From Candidatus Roseilinea mizusawaensis (GTDB lineage: Bacteria > Chloroflexota > Anaerolineae > J036 > Brachytrichaceae), in assembly GCA_016841965.1 (NCBI GenBank), contig JAEANN010000054.1, positions 124,001-188,000 on the forward strand: 64,000 bases of DNA, read 5' to 3'. The position numbers were made by a program, and so were the translations under genes. The notes under the pieces were generated by a model, which made no database searches, was not told where the DNA came from, and worked only from the letters and a program-made list of their open reading frames with translations. Below are positions 9,197-18,209 of this stretch, in pieces; within the stretch, counting starts at the first letter, position 1; each line of letters begins with the position of its first letter.

Positions 9197-12127
9197 ATGA
9201 AGGTGAAAACACTCACTCATTTCGTTTGTGGCCTCATCGGCGGTTTGTGTGCTGCCGTGTGGTTAGGCGCTCAACCCACGCACGCCGGCACGATCACGGT
9301 GACGCTGGACTTCGATCGCTTCGACGCCGGCGCAACCAGTGATTGCTCGCTGCGCGAGGCAGTTCAAACCGCGAACACGAATGCCCCGTTTGCGGGATGT
9401 CAAGCGCTTGGCTCTTTGGACGATGATGTCATCGTGTTTGACCCTGGTGTGAACACGGTGTTCATCACGCGCACTGTGAGCGGCCCAGATAACGACCACA
9501 ACGAAGACGGCGATCTCGACGTCTTCGTTGGGACGGTGAGCGGCACGCTCACCGTCCAAGGTCCGGTTGACATCGTGGTGCGCGCCCTCTTCGACCGCGC
9601 CTTTGACGTACACGCCGATCCTTCCGGCAGCGGGGCGTTCACCCTGGATCGCGTTCGCGTGTCGGGCGGCGACTTGCGCATTGGCCTCACCACCGACACC
9701 TTCAGCGGCGACCAGGACCAAATTAAGTGCGCGGTCGGGGGCGGCGCGCTGCGCGTCCAGGCGGGGGTGAGCGCGCTGTTGAGCCAGGCGACGCTGCAAG
9801 AGAACGCGGCAGCCTACGCCGGCGGTGGGGTGTGCGTCCGCGAAGGGGGCGCATTAGCCCTCAGCAGGGCGCAGGTGATCTCGAACACGGTTGGGCTGAG
9901 CGGCACAGATCAGGTGGACTGGGTGCTGGGCGGCGGCGGGATATGGAGCAGCGGCCCGCTGACGGTGGTGCAGTCGTTTGTGCTGGGCAACAGCGCAGTG
10001 CTGAGCGGTGGCTACTATGGCCATGCCGGCGGCGGCGGCTTGGGCGTCATCACCGGCTCGCTGGTCATCTCGCAGAGCGAAGTGCGCGCCAACCGGGTGC
10101 AGCAGAACGCACCCGGCGCCGAGGCGCAAGGCGGCGGCATCATGGCGTTGCGGCTCGACAACACGCCGGTTGATGTCCTGATAGACCAAGTGACGGTTGA
10201 GGGCAACATCTCGGAAGGCGGCGTGTCTGCCTATGGCGGCGGCGTGGCGCTGTTGCAGGGCGTGCGCGCTCTCATCACGGGCAGCACGGTGATCTCGGGC
10301 AACGTGCTGAGCGCGACGCAAAATGCCCTGGGGGGTGGCTTGGCCGCAGGGTTGGCGTACTACCCATCCGGCTATCTGCCGCCTGTGGCGACCCTCACCG
10401 GGGGCCACGTATCGCACAATACCGCCACGGCCAGCGCGGCTTCGTCGCCGGGCGTGGTCACCCCCACCGTCTTTGGCGGCGGTGCGTTCTTCGGCCAGGG
10501 CGTGGTCTTCAGCATGACACAGGGGACGCAGGTGCGCGAGAACGCGGCGCGCTACATCGGCTCCCTGAGTGACAACACCAACGGATTTGGCGGCGGGGTG
10601 AGCGCTTTTGCGGTTCCTGCCGGTGCAATTGAGGACGCCGTCGTGGAAGGCAACGCGCTGTTCGGCTTCCGCTTCGGTGGTGGGGCCGGCGTGCATACCG
10701 GCGGCGACGTGTGGGTGCGGCGAACCCAAATCGCGGGGAACAGCGCGGGGTCTTCCTCCGCTTCCTCGGCCGGCACGCTGGGCGGCGGCATGTATGTGAA
10801 CTGGGGCGTGGCGCATGTGGAAGACGCCTGGGTTTACGGAAACGTCATCACCGGAACACAATTTGCCAATGGTGGAGGATTCGGCGTGGATGGCGCGCTC
10901 TACATCACCCACACCCAGGTGAGCACCAACACCGCATTGAACGGTGGTGGATTTGTGGATAACGGCTCTGCTGCTGTGTTTGCGCGCGCCATCACCGTCA
11001 CCGACAATGTCGCCACAGGATCCAGCTATGCCCAGGCCGGAGCGTGGTCCGGGGACGGCACGGTGGTCGTCACGGCCGGCCTGATCGCGGGCAATGTGGT
11101 GAGCGCGCCGAGTGGCGCAGGTGGGGCGCTTATGCGCTACGGCGGGGAGTTCCACGTCTCTCATTCGGTGTTACGCGAGAACCGCGTGGGAGCCGTATGG
11201 TATGCCAACGGCGGCGCGGCGTTGATTGGCAGCAATGCCAAACTGTGGCTCACTGCCACCCAGGTGCTGAGCAACACAGCGTTGGCGACGAGTAACCCGG
11301 CTTACGTGGGGGGGATAAACGTTGATGGTGGCCAAGCATGGCTGCGCGGCGTGGTGATCTCCGGTAATCTGACGATGGGCGACAACGCCAGCGGCGGGGC
11401 CGGACTTGGCGTCGGCAGCTCTGGCGCAGCGGATGCCGAGGGAATCGTCATCCGCGATAACCGCGTGGTAAGCGCGTCCAACCCCAGCGCCGTCGTGGGC
11501 GGAGGCGGTGGAGTGAGCAACGGCGCGGTGGTGCGCCTGCGGCGCGCCTCGGTGATCCACAACCAAGCGGCGTACGGCTCAGGCATCAACACCTACGGCG
11601 CGGCCGAGACGCATCTGCTTAATGCCACGGTGAGCGGCAACGGATATCCCGGAGCAACCGGGCCGCACGGCATTGCGCTAACCGGCACTGCATACTTGAC
11701 CCACACCACCGTGGCCAGCAACACTGGCGCAGGGGTGGGGTTGGCTGGGACGAGCCTCTCTTTACGCGCCGTGGCGCTGGCGCATCACAGCGGCGGCAAC
11801 TGCCTCAATCAAGGCGGCAGCGTGGTCAATAGCGATGCCAGCGTGAGCGATGACGGGAGCTGCAGCGTTTTCTTCGTCGGCAGCGGCGCCCTGAACAACG
11901 CAGCCAACGTGAAGTTGCTGCCGTTGACCTTCCACGCGCCGAGCAGCATGTGGTATCACCCCACAGCGTTGGGCAGCGATCTGCACGATCGGGTGCCGTA
12001 CGCTTTCCTGGCCGGCATTGATCAACTTGGCCAACCGCGGCCCAGCGGCACGCTCCACGCCGACACCGGTGCGTTTGAATTCCAGAACTTGCATCGTGTG
12101 TTTGCACCGATCGTGCGCAAGCCTTGA
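9197..12127 (+). CDS. Secreted right-handed beta-helix protein with CSLREA domain
   Basis: This 976-residue exported protein has a signal peptide (residues 1-30, ending near THAG), a CSLREA motif (C50-A55, near the start of many bacterial extracellular beta-helix proteins) and then about 850 residues of short glycine-rich coils. These contain repeated GGG, VSGN, SNTA and NTALNGGG-type turns, as expected for a parallel beta-helix. The protein ends in HRVFAPIVRKP, resembling the short hydrophobic/basic tails that recur at the ends of exported Chloroflexota proteins and may act in sorting. GAGGAAAGAG precedes ATG. It lies 31 bases after the CBM-array gene and is probably co-transcribed. Possible roles are pectin-like polysaccharide binding or cleavage, or adhesion; no lyase catalytic motif was identified. 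Structure call good, function open. Confidence 0.75.
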   Translation: MKVKTLTHFVCGLIGGLCAAVWLGAQPTHAGTITVTLDFDRFDAGATSDCSLREAVQTANTNAPFAGCQALGSLDDDVIVFDPGVNTVFITRTVSGPDNDHNEDGDLDVFVGTVSGTLTVQGPVDIVVRALFDRAFDVHADPSGSGAFTLDRVRVSGGDLRIGLTTDTFSGDQDQIKCAVGGGALRVQAGVSALLSQATLQENAAAYAGGGVCVREGGALALSRAQVISNTVGLSGTDQVDWVLGGGGIWSSGPLTVVQSFVLGNSAVLSGGYYGHAGGGGLGVITGSLVISQSEVRANRVQQNAPGAEAQGGGIMALRLDNTPVDVLIDQVTVEGNISEGGVSAYGGGVALLQGVRALITGSTVISGNVLSATQNALGGGLAAGLAYYPSGYLPPVATLTGGHVSHNTATASAASSPGVVTPTVFGGGAFFGQGVVFSMTQGTQVRENAARYIGSLSDNTNGFGGGVSAFAVPAGAIEDAVVEGNALFGFRFGGGAGVHTGGDVWVRRTQIAGNSAGSSSASSAGTLGGGMYVNWGVAHVEDAWVYGNVITGTQFANGGGFGVDGALYITHTQVSTNTALNGGGFVDNGSAAVFARAITVTDNVATGSSYAQAGAWSGDGTVVVTAGLIAGNVVSAPSGAGGALMRYGGEFHVSHSVLRENRVGAVWYANGGAALIGSNAKLWLTATQVLSNTALATSNPAYVGGINVDGGQAWLRGVVISGNLTMGDNASGGAGLGVGSSGAADAEGIVIRDNRVVSASNPSAVVGGGGGVSNGAVVRLRRASVIHNQAAYGSGINTYGAAETHLLNATVSGNGYPGATGPHGIALTGTAYLTHTTVASNTGAGVGLAGTSLSLRAVALAHHSGGNCLNQGGSVVNSDASVSDDGSCSVFFVGSGALNNAANVKLLPLTFHAPSSMWYHPTALGSDLHDRVPYAFLAGIDQLGQPRPSGTLHADTGAFEFQNLHRVFAPIVRKP

Positions 12128-12143
12128 ACCAGGATATGCTGAG

Positions 12144-12182
12144 CCGGGCGCAAGCGGGTAGAACGCCCCGCTTGTGCCCCGG
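12144..12182 (+). terminator. Hairpin after the beta-helix gene
   Basis: A stem of about 13 bp with one G-T wobble (GGGCGCAAGCGGG with CCCGCTTGTGCCC) and an 8-base loop starts 17 bases after the stop codon. It has no T-run, so it may be a weak or factor-dependent terminator or a transcript-stabilising structure. Confidence 0.4.
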
Positions 12183-12232
12183 CCTGTGTTGCACGAATGT
12201 TTAGATAAAACAATCTTGAAGGAGAAGTTACC

Positions 12233-14074
12233 GTGAAGACGCGACTGACACGCAGACAAGTGTTGCGCGCCGGGAGCTGGGCCGGCCTGGGACTGTTGGC
12301 AGCCGCCTGCGGCGGCGGGTCGGCTGAGCCGGCGGCGTCCCCAGCCGCCCAGGCCGAGCCCACTCCCACCGAGGCGCTGCCCATGTTGCCCGGAAGCGAG
12401 GTGCGCCCGCAGGCGCCGATTGTGCTTAAGGAGGTTCCCCGCAACCGCACTCTCATTGTCAACTATGGCGGTGCAGGCGGGCAGTTCACCAATCAAGGCG
12501 TGACCAACCCCTGGTCTACGTTGGGCTACAACCACCAAGAGGGCAATGCGCTGCTCTGGGAGCCGCTGTTCTACTACTCGGTGTTCGCCGACAAAGAGAT
12601 CCCCTGGCTGGCGGAACGCGGCGAGTACAACGCCGATTACACCGAACTGACCATCACCATGCGCGCCGGCGCGGAATGGAGCGATGGCGTGCCGGTCACC
12701 TCCGATGACGTCAAGTACACGCTGGACACGCTGGGGCAGAATGACATGCTCAATTACCACGCGCAGGTTGCCGAGGCGGTGAAAGAAGTGCAGGCGCCCG
12801 ATCCGCGCACAGTGGTGATTCGCTTTAACAAGCCCAGCCCACGCTTCAAGTTTGAAATCCTCAGCCTAAAGTTCGACACCGGCATTCCCATCTTGCCCAA
12901 GCACGTGATGGAGCAAATGTATGACGTGACGGCGATGCCGGGAGACGATGACGTGGTGCATAGCGGCATGTTCAACACCGTGCAGACGCCGCAGCAGAAA
13001 GTGTTTGACCTGCGCGAGGACTGGTGGGGCTTTAAGACCGGCTTCCAGCCAAAGCCCGACGTGCAGCGCGTGTTGGTAATCCCGATCAGTGACATGACCT
13101 TAGCCGCTCAGCGAGTGGTGAACAACGACGTGGACGCCACGCTCGACATGCGCGCCTCGTTGATCCGCTCGGTGGTGGAGCAAAACCCCAAGATCATCAC
13201 CCACACCGGTCGCGCTGAGCCGTTCGGCTATGTGGACTGGTGGCCAAACTCGTTGTGGATGAACACACAGCGTGGAGCATACAGCAACCCCGATGTGCGC
13301 TGGGCGCTCAACCTGTCCATTGATCGTGAGACGCTCGACCGCTTCGCGTTCAACGGCGTGAAGACCACCACCATCTTCCCCTTCCCGGAGTACAAGGCGC
13401 TGAAGCCATATCTAGACCGTGTGCGGTCGCGCGGCGAGGCGCTGGGCGTGGGGCGCTTCAGCTTAGAGGAGAGCGCGGCGCGCATGCAGCGCGCCGGCTT
13501 CGCCAAGGACGGCGAGGGCTTTTGGGTCAAGGATGGCCAGCGGGTTAACGCCACCATCCATGGCTTCGAGTCCATTCACGCCGACGTCGCTCCTATTTTG
13601 GTGGAGATGCTGCGTCGGGGAGGCTTCGAGGCTGCGGTGAACTTCGGCACCGACGCTTTCCAGAATATGGTGGACGGTCAACCTGGGCTATATCTCTATG
13701 GCCACGGCGGCAGCCTGGTAGATCCCTATGCCACCCTGGAGCTGTATCACAGCCGCTCCAGCCAGCCCACGCAGAGCGGCGTCGGCGGCAGCAATCGTTT
13801 CTCCCGTTACGCCAACCCAGCGTTCGATCAAGTGGTGGATGCGATGAGCATCACACCGCCGGGTGATCCGCGCCTATTTACGCTGTTTGAACAGGCGATG
13901 GACATCTACTGGGGCGATATGATTGACATCCCGCTCGTCCAATGGCTGCATCGTATTCCCTACAACACCACCTACTGGACCAATTGGCCAACGCAGGAGA
14001 ACCCGTATCTGAACGGCGCGTTCTGGCATTACACCTTCCCCTTGTTGGTCTTGAACCTGAAAGCGGCAGCGTGA
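12233..14074 (+). CDS. Family-5 (peptide/oligosaccharide) ABC solute-binding lipoprotein
   Basis: This extracytoplasmic binding protein of the SBP_bac_5 (DppA/OppA-like) type has 613 residues. The N-terminus combines a twin-arginine-like TRRQVLRAG stretch (R7, R8) with a lipobox LAAAC (C26), followed by a low-complexity Ala/Pro/Thr linker. The mature part has the family hallmark: the FYYSVF-to-WLAERGEYN region and the WSDGVPVTSDDVKYTLDTL segment (about residues 143-165). Start is GTG at 12233, with AAGGAGAA 7 bases before it. No permease or ATPase genes accompany it, which is unusual for this family. It sits among secreted polysaccharide-interaction genes, and some family members bind oligosaccharides such as cello- or xylo-oligomers. 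Substrate unknown. Confidence 0.85.
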   Translation: MKTRLTRRQVLRAGSWAGLGLLAAACGGGSAEPAASPAAQAEPTPTEALPMLPGSEVRPQAPIVLKEVPRNRTLIVNYGGAGGQFTNQGVTNPWSTLGYNHQEGNALLWEPLFYYSVFADKEIPWLAERGEYNADYTELTITMRAGAEWSDGVPVTSDDVKYTLDTLGQNDMLNYHAQVAEAVKEVQAPDPRTVVIRFNKPSPRFKFEILSLKFDTGIPILPKHVMEQMYDVTAMPGDDDVVHSGMFNTVQTPQQKVFDLREDWWGFKTGFQPKPDVQRVLVIPISDMTLAAQRVVNNDVDATLDMRASLIRSVVEQNPKIITHTGRAEPFGYVDWWPNSLWMNTQRGAYSNPDVRWALNLSIDRETLDRFAFNGVKTTTIFPFPEYKALKPYLDRVRSRGEALGVGRFSLEESAARMQRAGFAKDGEGFWVKDGQRVNATIHGFESIHADVAPILVEMLRRGGFEAAVNFGTDAFQNMVDGQPGLYLYGHGGSLVDPYATLELYHSRSSQPTQSGVGGSNRFSRYANPAFDQVVDAMSITPPGDPRLFTLFEQAMDIYWGDMIDIPLVQWLHRIPYNTTYWTNWPTQENPYLNGAFWHYTFPLLVLNLKAAA

Positions 14075-14133
14075 AACCGCGTGAGCGCTTCACCGAGCTG
14101 CAATGCTCCACAGACTGAGCGGCGCGCGATCTG

Positions 14134-14176
14134 AAAAGGGGGAAGGCGCTCTATCAGACGCCTCCCCCTTTTTTTG
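14134..14176 (+). terminator. Rho-independent terminator
   Basis: A GC-rich stem (AAGGGGGAAGGCG pairing with CGCCTCCCCCTT) and a 10-base loop are followed by TTTTTTT. It ends the plus-strand transcript of the solute-binding protein. Confidence 0.85.
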
Positions 14177-14216
14177 CACAGACGTGCCGCCTTGAGAGCC
14201 TACCTGTTGTATGTGA

Positions 14217-15344
14217 TTAGGGCTGCCCGTTGGGGAACAGAGCACGGTGCAGAGGCTCAATCCACTGTTGCTCAGCGCGGTTGTACACGCCAAACCCTTC
14301 GCTGAACTCCCAGTAGGCCCAGGTGATGCCGCGCGATTCGGCGGCGCGCGCGACATAGTCCGTCCATCGCGCGCGATCTTCTAGCTCGGCATACATGCCG
14401 TAGCTGCCGAACTCGCCCATCCAAACGGGCACGTTTTTATCTTTGCTCCAGCGCGCCAGCGCGTTGAAGGCGCGATCAATCGCCAAGCGATCAGATTCTG
14501 TACCAAGCCACCGCGCGCCGATCCATTCTGCGCTGCCGTTGACCCAGTTTGCCCCCTGGTGAGTGAAAGTGTCCGGTTCATAGAAGTGGAAAGTGGCGAT
14601 GAGGTAGGGGTCTTGGGGCACGGCAATGCTGAACAGGCTGGATAGACGCCCCCAATTGGCTCCGGTGAAGATCACGTTGCGCGTGGGATTGGTGCGACGA
14701 ATCACAGTGAGCGTCTCGTTGAACAGTGCTTGCCACACCCGCGAAGTGAGCGCGCCATGAGGCTCGTTGAGCGGCTCGAACAATACTGTGGGAGGCAGGT
14801 CCCGATAGCGCGTGGCAATCTGATCCCATAGCGCCAAGAAGCGCGTCCATTCTGCGTTGGGGTTCTCGAACAGCTCCTCGTAGTGATGCACATTGATCAC
14901 GACGTTGAGGTCGTTGTTGAGCGCTTGTTCAATCACCCAATCAACCCGCTCGAAGAACGTCGGATCAATGGTGAAGGGCTCCTCGCGCAGTGCGTGGGCT
15001 GACCACCGGATGGGCACGCGCACTGTGTGGAAGCCGCCTTCTCGGATGAGGGGGAACATGTATGCATCTAGCCGTAACCCCCATTCTCCTTCGTTGGGGG
15101 CTTCCAGCGCATTGCCCAGGTTCAGGCCTCTGCCCAGGCGCTGCTGCATGGTGAAGGGATCAATGGGCGCGTAGGTGTCGGCCGGCGCAGGCCCCATCTC
15201 AGGCTCACGGGCAATGACAGGAGCAGGGGAGGCCATAGGAGGAAGGGTGGGCGTTGGCGACTGCGGGGCAGCGCAGCTCGTGAGCGCCATCACACTGCCG
15301 GCCCAGAGGAACGCGGCAAGCCGGTACGCTTGTTTGATCTTCAT
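14217..15344 (-). CDS. GH5-family endoglucanase-like lipoprotein
   Basis: This 375-residue glycoside hydrolase family 5 enzyme is predicted to be anchored outside the cell. Its signal peptide ends in LTSC (C24) and a Pro/Ala-rich linker runs to about residue 60. The catalytic (beta/alpha)8 barrel shows LGRGLNLGNALE (start of barrel), VRVPIRW, VINVHHYEE, EPLNEPHG (acid/base E194) and WMGEFGSYG (nucleophile E311). GH5 enzymes cut beta-1,4-glucans, mannans, xyloglucan or related chains by a retaining mechanism. The gene is on the minus strand, converging on the terminator at 14.13-14.18 kb, and stands alone. Together with the CBM-array and beta-helix genes it suggests extracellular plant- or biofilm-polysaccharide attack. 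Family and catalytic residues clear; substrate not. Confidence 0.9.
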   Translation of the reverse strand: MKIKQAYRLAAFLWAGSVMALTSCAAPQSPTPTLPPMASPAPVIAREPEMGPAPADTYAPIDPFTMQQRLGRGLNLGNALEAPNEGEWGLRLDAYMFPLIREGGFHTVRVPIRWSAHALREEPFTIDPTFFERVDWVIEQALNNDLNVVINVHHYEELFENPNAEWTRFLALWDQIATRYRDLPPTVLFEPLNEPHGALTSRVWQALFNETLTVIRRTNPTRNVIFTGANWGRLSSLFSIAVPQDPYLIATFHFYEPDTFTHQGANWVNGSAEWIGARWLGTESDRLAIDRAFNALARWSKDKNVPVWMGEFGSYGMYAELEDRARWTDYVARAAESRGITWAYWEFSEGFGVYNRAEQQWIEPLHRALFPNGQP

Positions 15345-15798
15345 ACCAAAGCCTCGCTTACCTTGGGATAACTTCGTTTAGTGCGCCTATTCTACTATTG
15401 AGACGGTGACGATGAAGCCGGCACGAGGACGCCCCAGGCGCCCATGATGAATGCATCGCTTAGTACTCACAGGGCTTTCGCTTATGTAGGAGTAAAAGCT
15501 CGAATTTGACGCACCGCTGCTCAGTTCAAAATCTTTGACGAGCAGAGGCAGAATGAGCGATGAGCGTTGTAAACGACAGCCTTGAGGCAGCTTTCACGGC
15601 GGATGAGGCGCGCCACTTTCAGATGCCGGCTTTCACACAATTGTTTCGTTTTCCTGGTCTTCGTGGCTTCGCGTTATGCGAGGTTTTCAACTGAGACTGC
15701 GCAAGTAAACAAAGGGCCTTTTTGGCATCTCGAGCGAGGTGAGTCTTGGAGACAGTTTGCCCGCGCCGAGTTGGAGACTTGCCGGGCCTGCGGGGCGG
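15345..15798. other. Intergenic boundary between the GH5 gene and the island
   Basis: No convincing gene is present. The minus strand just upstream of the GH5 start holds a possible -10 (TAGAAT near 15393-15398). Around 15.74-15.79 kb two short imperfect direct repeats of a TTGGAGAC-containing sequence are visible. Composition changes across this stretch from GCCGGC-rich to GCCGGC-poor, marking the left edge of the island. Confidence 0.45.
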
Positions 15799-18099
15799 CT
15801 AAACCCGGTTTAGTTCCAGGCATCCATTTTGCGCGCTCACCTTCCATCTGTGCCCGCCCATCGCTTCCGCCGCGAGCGTTGAGGCGCACGTGAATCCGTT
15901 CAGGGTGAGTTCGGCGGTACATTGGGGCGGGTCGAGGCGCAAAGTCAGCCCTTGCCCGCTTTCCTGAATTTCGACCACTTCCGCCGTCAGATAATGGATG
16001 AGAACGCCAGGGCGCGCCCGCCATTCCAGCGGCAGGATGAGTCCGCGCCGCGCCGGGACCTGAAGCGGGGCGCCGCCAAACAGCCTTTCCCCCGCTAATT
16101 TCAGGGTCGTCTCGATGGGGTCATCCTGATAGTTGTTGACGAACAGAAAACTGCCGTTCTCGCCCTGCGAAAGGCGCACATCCACCCAATCGCTCATCTC
16201 GAAGAGCGGCGGAATGCCCATGCGCTTCGCCATCTGGCGCAGCAGGTCGAGGTCTTCGAGGGTGTTCGCCGCCAGCGCCGCGCCGAAGAGCATGGCTTTG
16301 CCCTTTCCCAGCGTTTTGACGAAACCCGTCACGCCGCCATCGCTGGCGGTGGCGAAGACTTCATCGAATGAACCTTCGTATCGCTCCACAAACGAAGCAG
16401 GGACCTCTTCATAGCCCAGGGCGCGGATGCTTTCCGCCCGAAACGGCTCGCCGCCCGAAATGCGCGTGATGCCGAGCGCGTCGCGGAGCAGCGTGCAGGG
16501 TTGATGTTGAGAATCTTCCAGACACATGCGCCCTGCCAGAATCAACCTGCCGCCCGCGCGGAGGTAATCAATCAGTTTTTGCTGAACGGCAGCCTCGCAC
16601 TGACGTTCCATCATCACCCACAGCGTGGGCGTTTGTGCAGGGTCGAGCGCGGCGCGGGAGAGTTCCAGCGCATCGAAGGGACGCTGCGTGAGCGCCAGCC
16701 CGCGGGCGATGAAGTCGAACAGGATGACCTCGCGCTGGTGGGTGATGATCTTTGTGGCTTCTTCGGTGAAGGAGTTGTTCACCTCGGTCATAAACTGGTC
16801 GAGCAAAAAGCCAATGGTGGTGACGGTTTTGGGGCGGGCGAGGGGCAGGTCGCGGCCATAGGCGGCGAGCGTTTGCGAGAGGCGCGGGTAGCGGGCGTAG
16901 TGTCGGCGCAGCGAGCCATCCTTGCGGACGGGGTGTCCCCAGTCGTGGCGTTTGACGGGGCTGAGAATGGGGTCATTTTCGCCGTCAAAGAACAGGTAGT
17001 GGTTGATGGCGCGCATGCCCACCGAGAGACTCAAACGGGTGTGCAGGTCATAGAACGAGGTCTGCGCGCCGCTGAAATCCTGGTTGCCGCCCGCCTGAAA
17101 CTCAATCGAAAAGAGCGGCTGGGCGGGGTTTTGCAGGGCTTTGGTCATTTCATTGACCAGCAGAAGTTGATGGAAGTTGCCCTCGCCGATGAAGATGGGA
17201 TACACGTCGGTGGCGCTGACCATGCCTTCCAGTTCCATCACCTCCACCAGTTGCGAAAGCCCAATGGGGAAGGTCTTGCCTCCGTTGCCAAAGCCGTGAA
17301 TGTTGACGACGGGGGGCGCCTCCATGCCGTGTTGCTTGGCGGTCTTCCACAGCCAGGTCATGTAGTCGCGCAGGTAGGTTCGGTAGAAGCGGCGGTAGGC
17401 TTCGAGCAGGAAGGCGGCGCGCTCTGCTTGAGGGTGGGAGAGTTCGTTTTGCAGGAATCCAGCCGAAGGTCCAGTGGGGAAGCGGGAGGGGTGAGGTTCC
17501 CTCAGCCAGGCGGCGAAGCGTTCCAGCGTATCGGGATTGAGGTCCACGAGGTTGCGCACCCATTGGAGCATGCCCATTTCGTTGTCGAGTTGGATGAGCA
17601 GGATGTTGCCGCCTCGCGTGCTTTGACGCGGGCTGAGGACGCCAAACACAGCCTGATACCACACCTGGACGTTTTTCAGAAAGTCGGGGTGCAGGTAAGA
17701 GGCAATGTTTTGCATCCTGCCGTCCTGACTGATGAATGCCGCCTGCGGGTTTTGCTCGAACACCCAGGGCGGGATGCCCTCGTTGATGGTCTCCGCCATA
17801 ATGTAGGGACCAGGGCGGGCGATGATGTACAGCCCCATTTGGGCAGCCAGGTCGAGGAAGCCCGCGAGGTTGCGCATGGGATGAGTGCGCCCGTCGAGGT
17901 CGGTGAGAGCGGGCTGGGGCTGATGCCACAGCCAGGGGATGTAGGCGGCGACAGCGTTGAAGCCTGCGTTTTTGAGCAGGTTGAGGCGGTGTTCCCACTG
18001 GTCGGCAGGGGTGCGGAAGTAGTGAAATTCGCCCGCTTGCAGGAGCAGGGGCTGGTCGTCGAGCCAGAATTGATGGTGATGGAAGGTGAAAGTGGGCAT
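15799..18099 (-). CDS. GH35 glycosidase or beta-1,2-glucosyltransferase-type enzyme
   Basis: This 766-residue GH35 protein has no signal peptide and is probably cytoplasmic. It shows AGEFHYFR (about 22-29), AAYIPWLWHQP, IIARPGPYI (92-100), IQLDNEMG with presumed acid/base E174, and SIEFQAGG with presumed nucleophile E333. C-terminal regions look like the beta-rich accessory domains of the family. The catalytic contexts differ from ordinary beta-galactosidases, which usually have ENEYG and EFWxGW. A GH35 member from Ignavibacterium album has been reported to act on beta-1,2-glucosidic linkages. With GH144 and GH94 in the same island, a beta-1,2-glucan role is the preferred reading. AAAGGACTCGC precedes ATG, and a palindromic repeat lies just upstream. 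GH35 itself is certain. Confidence 0.85.
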   Translation of the reverse strand: MPTFTFHHHQFWLDDQPLLLQAGEFHYFRTPADQWEHRLNLLKNAGFNAVAAYIPWLWHQPQPALTDLDGRTHPMRNLAGFLDLAAQMGLYIIARPGPYIMAETINEGIPPWVFEQNPQAAFISQDGRMQNIASYLHPDFLKNVQVWYQAVFGVLSPRQSTRGGNILLIQLDNEMGMLQWVRNLVDLNPDTLERFAAWLREPHPSRFPTGPSAGFLQNELSHPQAERAAFLLEAYRRFYRTYLRDYMTWLWKTAKQHGMEAPPVVNIHGFGNGGKTFPIGLSQLVEVMELEGMVSATDVYPIFIGEGNFHQLLLVNEMTKALQNPAQPLFSIEFQAGGNQDFSGAQTSFYDLHTRLSLSVGMRAINHYLFFDGENDPILSPVKRHDWGHPVRKDGSLRRHYARYPRLSQTLAAYGRDLPLARPKTVTTIGFLLDQFMTEVNNSFTEEATKIITHQREVILFDFIARGLALTQRPFDALELSRAALDPAQTPTLWVMMERQCEAAVQQKLIDYLRAGGRLILAGRMCLEDSQHQPCTLLRDALGITRISGGEPFRAESIRALGYEEVPASFVERYEGSFDEVFATASDGGVTGFVKTLGKGKAMLFGAALAANTLEDLDLLRQMAKRMGIPPLFEMSDWVDVRLSQGENGSFLFVNNYQDDPIETTLKLAGERLFGGAPLQVPARRGLILPLEWRARPGVLIHYLTAEVVEIQESGQGLTLRLDPPQCTAELTLNGFTCASTLAAEAMGGHRWKVSAQNGCLELNRV

Positions 18100-18116
18100 G
18101 CGAGTCCTTTATGTAG

Positions 18117-18134
18117 CGCGAGATTCATCTCGCG
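18117..18134. repeat. Palindromic repeat CGCGAGAT-TC-ATCTCGCG
   Basis: A perfect 8-bp inverted repeat around TC lies between the GH144 and GH35 genes. A second hairpin (GCGAC/GTCGC near 18165-18180) follows, giving a compound element. A related copy with a GAGAT-AA-ATCTC core lies at 19455-19466. Confidence 0.6.
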
Positions 18135-18209
18135 TGACGTGAAATTTATCTGGGTTTTCGCATTGCGACATCAACGTCGCGCTGCGAATATCGCGTCATA
18201 CAGAGTGAG

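Noticed and set aside
9854-11164. Minus-strand open frame of 436 residues opposite the beta-helix gene
   Set aside because: The low-complexity glycine coils of the beta-helix gene leave the reverse strand open. The product is His/Ala/Arg-rich noise.
15582-15893. Small plus-strand frame of 103 residues in the spacer before GH35
   Set aside because: No ribosome-binding site, no recognisable domain, it overlaps the GH35 3' end, and composition is that of non-coding DNA.
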